Origin: Zoogloeaceae bacterium | GTDB taxonomy: Bacteria; Pseudomonadota; Gammaproteobacteria; Burkholderiales; Rhodocyclaceae | Length of the DNA: 35,771 nucleotides | Direction of reading: 5' to 3' | NCBI GenBank assembly: GCA_031259605.1 | Contig: JAIRLE010000185.1 | Span: 1 to 35,771, forward strand | Shown here: positions 9,514 to 16,199 of the stretch, piece after piece | How the letters are laid out: every line of letters starts with the position of its first letter | How positions within the stretch are numbered: the first letter of the stretch is position 1 | Made by a program: the position numbers and the translations under genes | Notes under the pieces: model-generated | What the model was told of the DNA's origin: nothing | Databases searched by the model: none | What the model saw: only the letters and a program-made list of their open reading frames with translations

Positions 9514-9589
9514 GGGCGCTTAGCTCAGTTGGTAGAGCGTCGCCCTTACAAGGCGAATGTCGGCGGTTCGAACCCGTCAGCGCCCACCA
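9514..9589 (+). tRNA. tRNA-Val (anticodon TAC)
   Basis: A full cloverleaf can be drawn. The acceptor arms GGGCGCT and AGCGCCC pair, the D-arm is TAGCTCAGTTGGTAGAGC, and the anticodon stem TCGCC/GGCGA carries the loop CTTACAA with anticodon TAC at 9547-9549. The T-arm carries GGTTCGAACC. Discriminator A and an encoded CCA end the gene. It starts 6 bases after the HU stop, and a strong terminator follows. Confidence 0.97.
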
Positions 9590-9595
9590 GTTCAG

Positions 9596-9630
9596 AAGGA
9601 TACGGTTGCAAGACCGTATCCTTTTGTTTT
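9596..9630 (+). terminator. Rho-independent terminator after tRNA-Val
   Basis: AAGGATACGGT, a 6-nt loop, and ACCGTATCCTT form a perfect 11-bp stem followed by TTGTTTT. It lies 6 bases after the tRNA CCA and ends the lon/HU/tRNA block. Confidence 0.9.
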
Positions 9631-9697
9631 CGGAAACGACATGCGTGTCGTGACACGCGGGCGTTTCCGCTTCCCGTTTTGAGTTTTGTGAACGGGA
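9631..9697. other. Two further stem-loops between tRNA-Val and the receiver/GGDEF gene
   Basis: The first structure pairs CGGAAACG (9631) with CGTTTCCG (9662-9669) and has a perfect inner stem GCGTGTC-gt-GACACGC. The second pairs TCCCGTT (9672-9678) with AACGGGA (9691-9697). They follow the tRNA terminator without a gap, and the second overlaps the predicted promoter of the next gene. They could be a bidirectional barrier, an operator, or part of a small RNA; I cannot tell which. Confidence 0.6.
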
Positions 9698-9706
9698 TGG
9701 CATAAT
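9679..9706 (+). promoter_or_regulatory. Sigma-70-like promoter for the receiver/GGDEF gene
   Basis: TTGAGT, a 16-nt spacer, and CATAAT lie about 28 bases before the start codon. The -35 box and spacer fall inside a TCCCGTT/AACGGGA inverted repeat, which could be a protein-binding site. Confidence 0.5.
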
Positions 9707-9733
9707 CCTGCCGCTGTTGTCGAGAGGCGCAAG

Positions 9734-10696
9734 ATGAAAAACAATGTTTTGCTGGTTCATGAATCCAATGTGATCCGCGCGGTTCTGGCGCACCATCTGG
9801 CAGGCCGGTACAAGGTGGTCGAGGCGCTCGAGGGTGAATTTGCGTGGCATACCGCGATGCTGAATCACGATATTTGCGTGATCATTTCCGGTCTGGATTT
9901 GTACCGGCTGGACGGCATGTCGCTCCTGGAGCGTCTGCGTCACAGCAGTCTGGAACGGCTGAAGAAACTTCCCTTTTATTTCATCGGTTCGGAAAGCCGC
10001 ATCGCCGCCATTGAGGATCAGGCCAAAAAGGAGGGCGTAACGGGGTTCATGTTCAACGGCATCGGCAAGGATGAAGTGCTCGCCGTCATGGCGCAGCACA
10101 CGGAAGGCGCGCCGCCTGCGGTTGCGCCCGCTCCACCCGCCCCGCCTCCGGTGCCGCAACCCAAGCCGTCGTTGATTGCGGATCGCACTGCCACTCGCGG
10201 CAAGGGCAAGATGGGCAAGACGCCGCACAGCGCCGCGTTGCTGTCCGAAACCCTGTTTGCGGATGGCGTGCGCCGCATGTGTTCGCGTCCTGGCATGCAA
10301 AACGCCGTGCTGGTTTTCGCCCTGGATGGCTATACCGCCATTGCCGCCAGTCTGGGCGCTCCCATCGCGGGCAGGATTGTCGAAAGACTGGCGCGTCTGG
10401 TGCAGGAAAAAATCGGCGTCAGCGACATCATTGGCCATGATCGTCCCGGTTCCTTCGCCGTCGTCACCCAGAACAGCAGCATGGAAGCCTGCGCCGGGTT
10501 TGCCAAGCGGGTCGTCCGGGGGCTTTCCGCCGCCGATATCGTCTATCATGGCAAGCCTGTCGTCATCAGTATCAGCGTGGGCATTGCCAGTCGTCCGGAA
10601 GACGGCGATCTGGACGGCGACGCCCTGCTGGCGCTGGCGCGTTCGCGGGCGACGGGAGCCAGCAAGGCGGGCGGTGGGCGCATCCGCACGAAGTGA
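9734..10696 (+). CDS. Degenerate receiver domain fused to a degenerate GGDEF domain
   Basis: A 320-residue protein in three parts. Residues 4 to about 115 look like a response-regulator receiver (LLVHESNVIRAVLAHHL ... LYRLDGMSLLERL), but the position of the phospho-acceptor aspartate reads as glycine (IISGLDLYRLDG) and only one of the two acidic residues remains (HES). A Pro/Ala-rich linker (about 125-145) follows. The C-terminal part (about 185-320) has the diguanylate-cyclase layout, ending in ISVGIASRPEDG, but where GGDEF belongs it reads GHDRPGSF. It is therefore unlikely to be phosphorylated in the usual way or to make c-di-GMP. A sensor or scaffold role is an inference. GAGAGGCG upstream supports the start, and a terminator follows the gene. 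Confidence 0.75.
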   Translation: MKNNVLLVHESNVIRAVLAHHLAGRYKVVEALEGEFAWHTAMLNHDICVIISGLDLYRLDGMSLLERLRHSSLERLKKLPFYFIGSESRIAAIEDQAKKEGVTGFMFNGIGKDEVLAVMAQHTEGAPPAVAPAPPAPPPVPQPKPSLIADRTATRGKGKMGKTPHSAALLSETLFADGVRRMCSRPGMQNAVLVFALDGYTAIAASLGAPIAGRIVERLARLVQEKIGVSDIIGHDRPGSFAVVTQNSSMEACAGFAKRVVRGLSAADIVYHGKPVVISISVGIASRPEDGDLDGDALLALARSRATGASKAGGGRIRTK

Positions 10697-10720
10697 GCCT
10701 TCCTGTTTTTTCAACCCTTT

Positions 10721-10748
10721 GCGCCGTCTCTTCCTGGCGCGCTTTTTT
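10721..10748 (+). terminator. Rho-independent terminator
   Basis: GCGCC, a 10-nt loop, GGCGC, then GCTTTTTT. It lies 24 bases after the stop of the receiver/GGDEF gene and separates it from slyD. Confidence 0.75.
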
Positions 10749-10763
10749 CACGAACTCGCTTGG

Positions 10764-10880
10764 CAAGAAATTGGCGGCAGCCCTTCAGGGCTGCCGGTCA
10801 AACTCCATTGGGAAGGGGTTTCGACCTTCGCGCCTTTCTTGCGGGCGGGGTTTCAAACCGGAGTTGCTTTTACGATGAAT
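10764..10880 (+). repeat. Dispersed repeat, copy B
   Basis: A cleaner copy of the family, about 117 bp from CAAGAAATTGGCGGCAG to TTTTACGATGAAT. The head hairpin GGCAGCCC-TTCA-GGGCTGCC is perfect. GGGGTTTC occurs twice, the second time within GGTTTcAAACC. The terminal ATGAAT is shared with copy C, and here the ATG is the start codon of slyD. Confidence 0.88.
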
Positions 10881-11402
10881 GTACAAGTCCATAAGAACAC
10901 CGTGGTCACGCTGGATTACAACGTCACCGATCTGGAAGGAGAATTGCTCGACGCGGGCCAGGAGTCGCTGGTTTATCTGCATGGCGGCTATGACGACATT
11001 TTTCCCAATATCGAAGAGGCGCTGCATGAAAAGCGCGTGGGCGATACCGTCACGCTCAAGCTGCAACCGGATAACGCCTTTGGCGAATACGACGCCAGTC
11101 TGGTGCAGGTTGAGCCGCGCGCCAGCTTTCCGCTCGGCATTGAAGTCGGCATGCAGTTCGAAGGCGCGCCGGATGGCACGGAGGACGATGATTTCATTTT
11201 GTACCGCGTGACCGAAATTACCGGCGATACGGTTGTGCTGGACGGCAATCATCCGCTGGCGGGCATGGCATTGATTTTTACCTGCACCATCACCGCCGTG
11301 CGTCCCGCCAGCACGGAAGAGATCGCGCGCGGACACGCGCGCGGCGCGGAGGACGACGACGATGACGACGACGGCAACGCGCCAGCGCGCCACTGTCACT
11401 GA
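10875..11402 (+). CDS. slyD: FKBP-type peptidyl-prolyl isomerase, SlyD-like
   Basis: Cytoplasmic two-domain chaperone and prolyl isomerase; SlyD proteins also bind nickel through a His-rich tail. It has 175 residues. The split FKBP domain begins VTLDYNVTDLEGELLD and returns at GNHPLAGMALIFTCTI, which is diagnostic, and the insert-in-flap domain lies between (NAFGEYDASLVQVEPR). The C-terminus is short and acidic (a run of seven Asp) with only a few His/Cys (RHCH), so metal binding is probably weaker than in E. coli. The frame is open far upstream, but homology starts at the ATG at 10875. That ATG and the CCGGAG before it belong to a dispersed repeat. The 3' end overlaps the next gene by 41 nt. 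Confidence 0.92.
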   Translation: MNVQVHKNTVVTLDYNVTDLEGELLDAGQESLVYLHGGYDDIFPNIEEALHEKRVGDTVTLKLQPDNAFGEYDASLVQVEPRASFPLGIEVGMQFEGAPDGTEDDDFILYRVTEITGDTVVLDGNHPLAGMALIFTCTITAVRPASTEEIARGHARGAEDDDDDDDGNAPARHCH

Positions 11403-11850
11403 ACCGCGGCGTTGGCGCTGCGTTTGTCTCATGCTGCCGCTGTTGCTGGGCGCGGGACTGTTTTTTTCCGCGTGCAGCCGCACGCAACCGCAGGCCGCAT
11501 TGGATGCCAGTGTCCGCAAGCTGCAATCCGCGCTGGAGGAAAAGAACATCCAGGGTGTTCTTTCCCTCCTGGACGAGGATTTTGCCGCGCCCGCGCCGGA
11601 AGACGGGCGGGAATGGGCGCGCAGAACCATGCTGCTGATGTTTTCCCGGTATCGGAACATCCGCATCATGGTCTTGAGCAGCGAAAACCGCATCGACGCC
11701 CAAGCGCCCGACCGCGCCGCCAGCAACGCCAGGGTCGCCCTGATCGGCGCGGAAGGATTGATTCCCGAAAATGCCCGCCGGTTCCAGGTGCGCCTGGGCT
11801 GGATCAAGCGCGACAGGGACTGGAAACTTACCCGTATGGAATGGGAATGA
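11362..11850 (+). CDS. Putative small lipoprotein with an NTF2-like domain
   Basis: A 162-residue protein that I do not recognise by name. The basic N-terminus RRWRCVCLM is followed by the hydrophobic segment LPLLLGAGLFFSAC. FSAC is a slightly atypical lipobox (Phe at -3), so export and lipidation by the Lgt enzymes are likely but not certain. The rest (ALDASVRKLQSALEEKNIQGVLSLLDEDF ... RLGWIKRDRDWKLTRMEWE) has the length and closing strand pattern of NTF2/SnoaL-like folds. The ATG lies inside the Asp-repeat of slyD, with GGAGG 9 nt upstream, so the two genes overlap by 41 nt in different frames and are probably translationally coupled. No terminator is evident in the 70 bp before amiC. Confidence 0.75.
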   Translation: MTTTATRQRATVTEPRRWRCVCLMLPLLLGAGLFFSACSRTQPQAALDASVRKLQSALEEKNIQGVLSLLDEDFAAPAPEDGREWARRTMLLMFSRYRNIRIMVLSSENRIDAQAPDRAASNARVALIGAEGLIPENARRFQVRLGWIKRDRDWKLTRMEWE

Positions 11851-11920
11851 CCGGACTATCTCTTTTGAACGAAAAACAAACGCGCCCTTGGATTGCCCAA
11901 CATCCGCGCCGCTGCTTTCA

Positions 11921-13237
11921 TCAAGCGATGGGGGATTTGATGGCGGGGGGGTTTTGCGACAGGTAGCGCAGGATGCCGCGCGCCAGGGCTTCCGCGAGCT
12001 GGTTCTGGTATTTTTCGTCCGCGAGCTTGCGTTCTTCTTCCGGATTGGAGATGAAGGCGGTTTCCACCAGGATGGAGGGAATGTCCGGCGCTTTCAAAAC
12101 CGCGAAACCCGCCTGTTCCACGCTGGCCCGGTGCAGACGATTGACGCCGCCCAGTTCGCCCAGCACCAGCTTGGCCAGACGCAGGCTGTCATTCTTGGTG
12201 GCGGTCTGCGAAAGATCGAGCAGGGTGCGCGCCAGGAACGGGTCCTTGACGTTGATATTGACGCCGCCCACCAGATCGGCGCTGTTTTCCTTCTGTGCCA
12301 GCCAGCGGGCGGCGGAACTGGAAGCGCCTTTTTCGGAAAGCACGAATACCGAAGAGCCACGCGCCTCCGGCTTGATCCAGGCGTCGGCATGAATGGAAAC
12401 AAAGAGATCCGACTGTACGCGCCGCGCCTTCTGGATGCGCGCGCCCAACGGCACGAAAAAGTCGCCGTCGCGGGTCAGGGCGACGCGCACGTTGGGATCG
12501 CGCTCCAGTTTGGTTTTCAGGCGGCGGGCAATGGCCAGGGTCACGGTTTTTTCACGGTTGCCGCGGCGTCCGACCGCGCCTGGGTCTTCGCCGCCATGAC
12601 CGGGATCGAGGGTGATGGTGATCCGCTGCGGCAACTTGCTGTCCGGCTTGGGCGAGGCGGCGTTGCCGGCGGCGCTGTTTTTCGCGGGAGCGGAAGTTTT
12701 TTCCTCCGGCGCGTCGTCCAGGCGGATTTCCTCGCCCGGCGGATAATGGTTGTCGCGCTGTTCCTGCAACAAGGCCAGCAAGGGGTCGAGCGGAATTTCC
12801 GGATACACGTCCAGCACCAGCCTGTGCCCGTAATCGCCCACCGGTTGCAGGGTAAAAATTTGTGGTTTTACGCGCGTCTTCAGTTCCATCACCAAGCGCA
12901 CGATGCCGGGTTTGTATTGTCCGGCGCGCAGGATCCGGATATACGGATCGTTGGCGGTTACCTTGTTGGCAAGGCTTTTCAGCACGGCGTTGAATTCTAT
13001 GCCTTCGATATCCACGACCAGGCGATCCGGCGCTTCCAGCGTAAAGTGGGAAAAGCGCACATCAGCATTGAGTTCCAGTGTGACGCGCGTGTATTCCTCC
13101 GCCGGCCAGACGCGCACGGCAAGCAATGTGGGACGCGCGCCCGCTGCGGAAACGGGCGTCACCGACAAAACCAGGGTTGCGCCAACAAAATTCAGGAAGC
13201 GGCGGCGCGCCATGCGGCAAGGAGTCTTGTCAGGCAT
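11921..13237 (-). CDS. amiC: N-acetylmuramoyl-L-alanine amidase, AmiC-type
   Basis: Periplasmic zinc amidase that cuts the amide bond between MurNAc and the stem peptide, splitting septal peptidoglycan during cell separation. It has 438 residues from the ATG at 13237, which has AGGAGGGG upstream. A twin-arginine signal (ARRRFLNFVGA, residues 10-20) is present. An AMIN targeting domain spans about 40-145, then a linker, then an Amidase_3 domain from about 205. Metal ligands are H214 (DPGHGGEDPG), E229 and H283 (SIHADA); E392 in VETAFISN is catalytic. Its start overlaps the end of tsaE by 46 nt. The tsaE-amiC pairing is common in proteobacteria. Confidence 0.95.
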   Translation of the reverse strand: MPDKTPCRMARRRFLNFVGATLVLSVTPVSAAGARPTLLAVRVWPAEEYTRVTLELNADVRFSHFTLEAPDRLVVDIEGIEFNAVLKSLANKVTANDPYIRILRAGQYKPGIVRLVMELKTRVKPQIFTLQPVGDYGHRLVLDVYPEIPLDPLLALLQEQRDNHYPPGEEIRLDDAPEEKTSAPAKNSAAGNAASPKPDSKLPQRITITLDPGHGGEDPGAVGRRGNREKTVTLAIARRLKTKLERDPNVRVALTRDGDFFVPLGARIQKARRVQSDLFVSIHADAWIKPEARGSSVFVLSEKGASSSAARWLAQKENSADLVGGVNINVKDPFLARTLLDLSQTATKNDSLRLAKLVLGELGGVNRLHRASVEQAGFAVLKAPDIPSILVETAFISNPEEERKLADEKYQNQLAEALARGILRYLSQNPPAIKSPIA

Positions 13238-13683
13238 CTTCGCCCCTCCTCGCTGTTGGCGGCGAATGCGCAACGGCGTCCCGCCCCGTCCTCACGCAGG
13301 GAAAGGACGAGGTCGGCGGACGGAACGTAGCCGAACGCCTTGTCCGGCCATTCCACCAGGCATATCGAGTCTTCACGGAAGTACTCGTCCAACCCCGCAT
13401 CGAGAAACTCCTCTGGCAGCATGAAACGATAAAAATCAAAGTGATACAAGTATAATCTCGAAACTACATAAACTTCAACCAACGCATAAGTCGGACTTTT
13501 GACCGGCCCTTCGTGACCCAATGCATAAAGCAATGAGCGTGCCAGCGTGGTCTTGCCCGCGCCCAGATCACCTTGCAGGTAAATTACCAGTCCGGGATGC
13601 AGGCAGGCCGCCAGCGCTTTCCCCAGAGCTTCGCTGGCGGCAAGATCGGGCAGATTGATTTCAGACAAGGGTTTTTTCTCCAT
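13192..13683 (-). CDS. tsaE: tRNA threonylcarbamoyladenosine biosynthesis ATPase TsaE
   Basis: Small P-loop ATPase that works with TsaB and TsaD in the t6A37 modification of ANN-decoding tRNAs. It has 163 residues from the ATG at 13683. Walker A GDLGAGKTT is near residue 38, and SPTYALVEVY and HFDFYRF are typical of the family. The ATG has no Shine-Dalgarno. An alternative is the TTG five codons downstream (13668), which has GGAG 9 nt before it. The ATG overlaps that of the divergent queG within the sequence CATG. The stop lies inside amiC. Confidence 0.93.
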   Translation of the reverse strand: MEKKPLSEINLPDLAASEALGKALAACLHPGLVIYLQGDLGAGKTTLARSLLYALGHEGPVKSPTYALVEVYVVSRLYLYHFDFYRFMLPEEFLDAGLDEYFREDSICLVEWPDKAFGYVPSADLVLSLREDGAGRRCAFAANSEEGRRCLTRLLAAWRAAAS

Positions 13684-14776
13684 GCACAATACCGACGCGC
13701 TTACGCAACTGACCGCCCAACTGGCAAACTGGGCGGCGGAACTTGGGTTTTCCGCGCTGGGGATTGCCGCCGTTCATGACGCGGAACTGAAAGACGCCCA
13801 TGCCCGTTATGCCGACTGGATCAAACAGGGGCGGCACGGGGAGATGGATTATATGGCGCGCAACGCCGATTTGCGCGCCCGACCGGAAGCCCTGTTGCCG
13901 GGTACGCAAAGCGTCATCAGCGTCACGCTGGCGTATTGGCCGCAACAAGGTCTTGCGCCGGCCATTTCCACCTTGGCGCATCCCGAGCGCGCCTACATTT
14001 CCCGTTACGCCTTGGGGCGCGATTATCACAAGATCATGCGCCGCCGCCTGAGCGCGCTGGCGCGGCGCATGGAAAGCGTCGTCGGTGCCTTTGCCTGGCG
14101 CGTCTGCGTGGATTCCGCGCCCGTCCTGGAAGTGGCGTTCGCCCGGCAGGGCGGTTTGGGCTGGCGCGGCAAACATGCGCTGCTGCTTTCCCGGCAAGGC
14201 TCGTTTCATTTCTTGGGCGAGCTGTATACCAGTTTGCCGCTGTCCGCCAATTTTTCCCGGACTTCGCCGCATTGCGGCACGTGTAGCCGCTGTCTGCGCG
14301 CCTGTCCCACGCAGGCGATTGTCGCGCCCTACATAGTGGACGCCCGCCGCTGCATTGCCTATCTCACCATCGAACATCCCGGAAGCATCCCGGAAACCTT
14401 GCGTCCCGCCATCGGCAACCGTATTTACGGCTGTGACGATTGCCAACTCGTCTGCCCCTGGAATCGCGCCGTTCCGGCGGGCGACACCGCTTTTTCCCCT
14501 CGGCATGGTCTTGAGACCGCCACGCTTGCCGAACTCATGGCCTGGGAAGAAAGCACGTTTCTGGACAAACTCGCGGGCAGTCCCATCCGCCGCATCGGGC
14601 ATTCGCGCTGGCTGCGCAATATCGCGGTCGCCCTGGGTAATTGCGCGTCGATCCAGCCGGACGCCTTGCGTGTCCTGAAAGCCAGGGCAGACCATCCTTC
14701 CGCGCTGGTGCGCGAGCACGTCGCCTGGGCGCTTGCGCGGAGAGAGAAGGCGAATATGGAGACGAAAACGCCGTAG
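13682..14776 (+). CDS. queG: Epoxyqueuosine reductase
   Basis: Cobalamin-dependent iron-sulfur enzyme that makes the last step of queuosine in tRNA, reducing epoxyqueuosine to queuosine. It has 364 residues. The catalytic-domain motif VDSAPVLE is near residue 143. Two [4Fe-4S] motifs follow: C198, C201, C204 and C208 (CGTCSRCLRAC), and C251, C254 and C258 (CDDCQLVC). A HEAT-like C-terminal part completes the protein. The start has a modest AAGGG about 10 nt upstream. It is divergent from tsaE with overlapping start codons, and convergent with purD (22 bp apart). Confidence 0.95.
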   Translation: MHNTDALTQLTAQLANWAAELGFSALGIAAVHDAELKDAHARYADWIKQGRHGEMDYMARNADLRARPEALLPGTQSVISVTLAYWPQQGLAPAISTLAHPERAYISRYALGRDYHKIMRRRLSALARRMESVVGAFAWRVCVDSAPVLEVAFARQGGLGWRGKHALLLSRQGSFHFLGELYTSLPLSANFSRTSPHCGTCSRCLRACPTQAIVAPYIVDARRCIAYLTIEHPGSIPETLRPAIGNRIYGCDDCQLVCPWNRAVPAGDTAFSPRHGLETATLAELMAWEESTFLDKLAGSPIRRIGHSRWLRNIAVALGNCASIQPDALRVLKARADHPSALVREHVAWALARREKANMETKTP

Positions 14777-14798
14777 AGGCAGGCCATCCGGACAACGC

Positions 14799-16097
14799 TC
14801 ACCGGTCTTCCGTCTTCTGCCCCCGGACGATCCCCCGGCGACCGATGTCCTTGCGGTACTGCATTCCTTTCCAGGAGATTTTGGCGACGGCGGCATAGGC
14901 GTTTTTTTGCGCCTGACGGAGGTTTTCGCCCAGCGCGGTGACGCAAAGCACCCGACCGCCCGCAGTGACGACCTTGCCGTTTTTTACCGCCGTGCCCGCG
15001 TGGAATACGTGGGCGCCGTTGTCGAAGCGGTTCTGCGCGGGCAGGCCGGAGATGACGTTTCCTTTTCGCGGCGCGCCGGGATAATTCGCGGCGGCGAGCA
15101 CCACGCCCAGGGCCGCGCGCCGGTCCCACTCGGCTTCGACCCGATCCAGCGTGCCGTCGATGGCGTGTTCGATGAGCTTCGTCAGGTCGGATTTCAGGCG
15201 CATCAGGATCGGCTGCGTCTCCGGGTCGCCCATGCGGCAGTTGAATTCCAGCGTTTTGATGCTGCCGTCTTCGCCGATCATCAGGCCCGCGTAAAGAAAG
15301 CCGGTGTAGGGAATGCCATCGTCCGCCATGCCCTTGACGGTTGGCAGGATGATTTCGCGCATGACTTTGGCGTGGATTTCCGGCGTCACCGCCGGCGCGG
15401 GCGAATACGCGCCCATGCCGCCGGTGTTGGGGCCGGTGTCGTTGTCGCCGACGCGCTTGTGATCCTGGCTGGTGGCCAGCGGCAGCACATGTTTGCCGTC
15501 GGCCATGACGATGAAGCTGGCTTCCTCGCCTTTCAGGAATTCCTCGATCACCACCCGCGCCCCGGCCTTGCCCAGTGTGTTGCCGGAGAGCATGTCGTCA
15601 ATGGCGGCATGGGCTTCGGCGAGTGTTGCCGCCACGACCACGCCCTTGCCCGCCGCCAGCCCGTCGGCCTTGACGACAATCGGCGCGCCCTCTTTTTCCA
15701 CATACTCATGCGCGGCGGTCGCCTCCGAAAAGGTTTCAAAAGCGGCGGTGGGAATGTGGTGCCGCATCATGAATCGCTTGGCAAAATCCTTGGAGGATTC
15801 AAGCTGCGCCGCGGCTTTCGTTGGCCCGAAAATCCTGAGACCCCGCGCGCGAAAGATATCGACGATACCCGCGGCCAGAGGCGCTTCCGGGCCGACGACG
15901 GTCAGATGGATATTGTTGTGCTGCGCGAAATCGGCAAGCGACTCCGGATCGGTGATCGGCAGGTTTTCGACTTCGTGCTCCCGCGCCGTTCCGGCATTGC
16001 CCGGCGCGACATGGATTTCCTGCAAACCGGGCGTCTGCGCCAGTTTCCAGGCCAGCGCGTGTTCACGTCCGCCGGAGCCGATGACGAGAAGTTTCAT
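14799..16097 (-). CDS. purD: Phosphoribosylamine-glycine ligase
   Basis: Second step of purine synthesis: joins glycine to phosphoribosylamine using ATP. It has 432 residues. The N-terminal GSGGREHALAWKL loop, the ATP-grasp core (VVKADGLAAGKGVVVA), and FNCRMGDPETQ are diagnostic. The ATG at 16097 has AAGGA about 10 nt upstream; the ORF track's longer start is not supported. It lies 102 bp downstream of purH and is probably the last gene of the dusB-fis-purH-purD unit. Confidence 0.96.
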   Translation of the reverse strand: MKLLVIGSGGREHALAWKLAQTPGLQEIHVAPGNAGTAREHEVENLPITDPESLADFAQHNNIHLTVVGPEAPLAAGIVDIFRARGLRIFGPTKAAAQLESSKDFAKRFMMRHHIPTAAFETFSEATAAHEYVEKEGAPIVVKADGLAAGKGVVVAATLAEAHAAIDDMLSGNTLGKAGARVVIEEFLKGEEASFIVMADGKHVLPLATSQDHKRVGDNDTGPNTGGMGAYSPAPAVTPEIHAKVMREIILPTVKGMADDGIPYTGFLYAGLMIGEDGSIKTLEFNCRMGDPETQPILMRLKSDLTKLIEHAIDGTLDRVEAEWDRRAALGVVLAAANYPGAPRKGNVISGLPAQNRFDNGAHVFHAGTAVKNGKVVTAGGRVLCVTALGENLRQAQKNAYAAVAKISWKGMQYRKDIGRRGIVRGQKTEDR

Positions 16098-16129
16098 GGT
16101 ATGTAATCCTTTGTTGAAAGTTGACAACT

Positions 16130-16148
16130 GCAATTTGAATCGCAATTT
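16130..16148. other. Short direct repeats in the purH-purD gap
   Basis: GCAATTTGAATC is followed at once by a second GCAATTTG, a 12-bp period, in an AT-rich stretch of the 102-bp gap. Nearby CAATTTGTGACTTCGAATTG is an imperfect palindrome. This could be a regulatory site or an internal promoter for purD; I see no good match to a known purine operator. Confidence 0.3.
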
Positions 16149-16199
16149 GTGACTTCGAATTGTCCGTGCGTGTTCAGACGAATCGCCGTCCGCCAGGAC

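Noticed and set aside
11348-11375. GAC/GAT triplet run as a microsatellite or CRISPR-like repeat
   Set aside because: It is the coding sequence of the acidic SlyD tail and is too short and uninterrupted for a CRISPR array. No CRISPR array was seen anywhere in the window.
11771-13330. 519-codon plus-strand ORF opposite amiC
   Set aside because: It is the shadow of amiC, which has a Tat signal and all zinc ligands.
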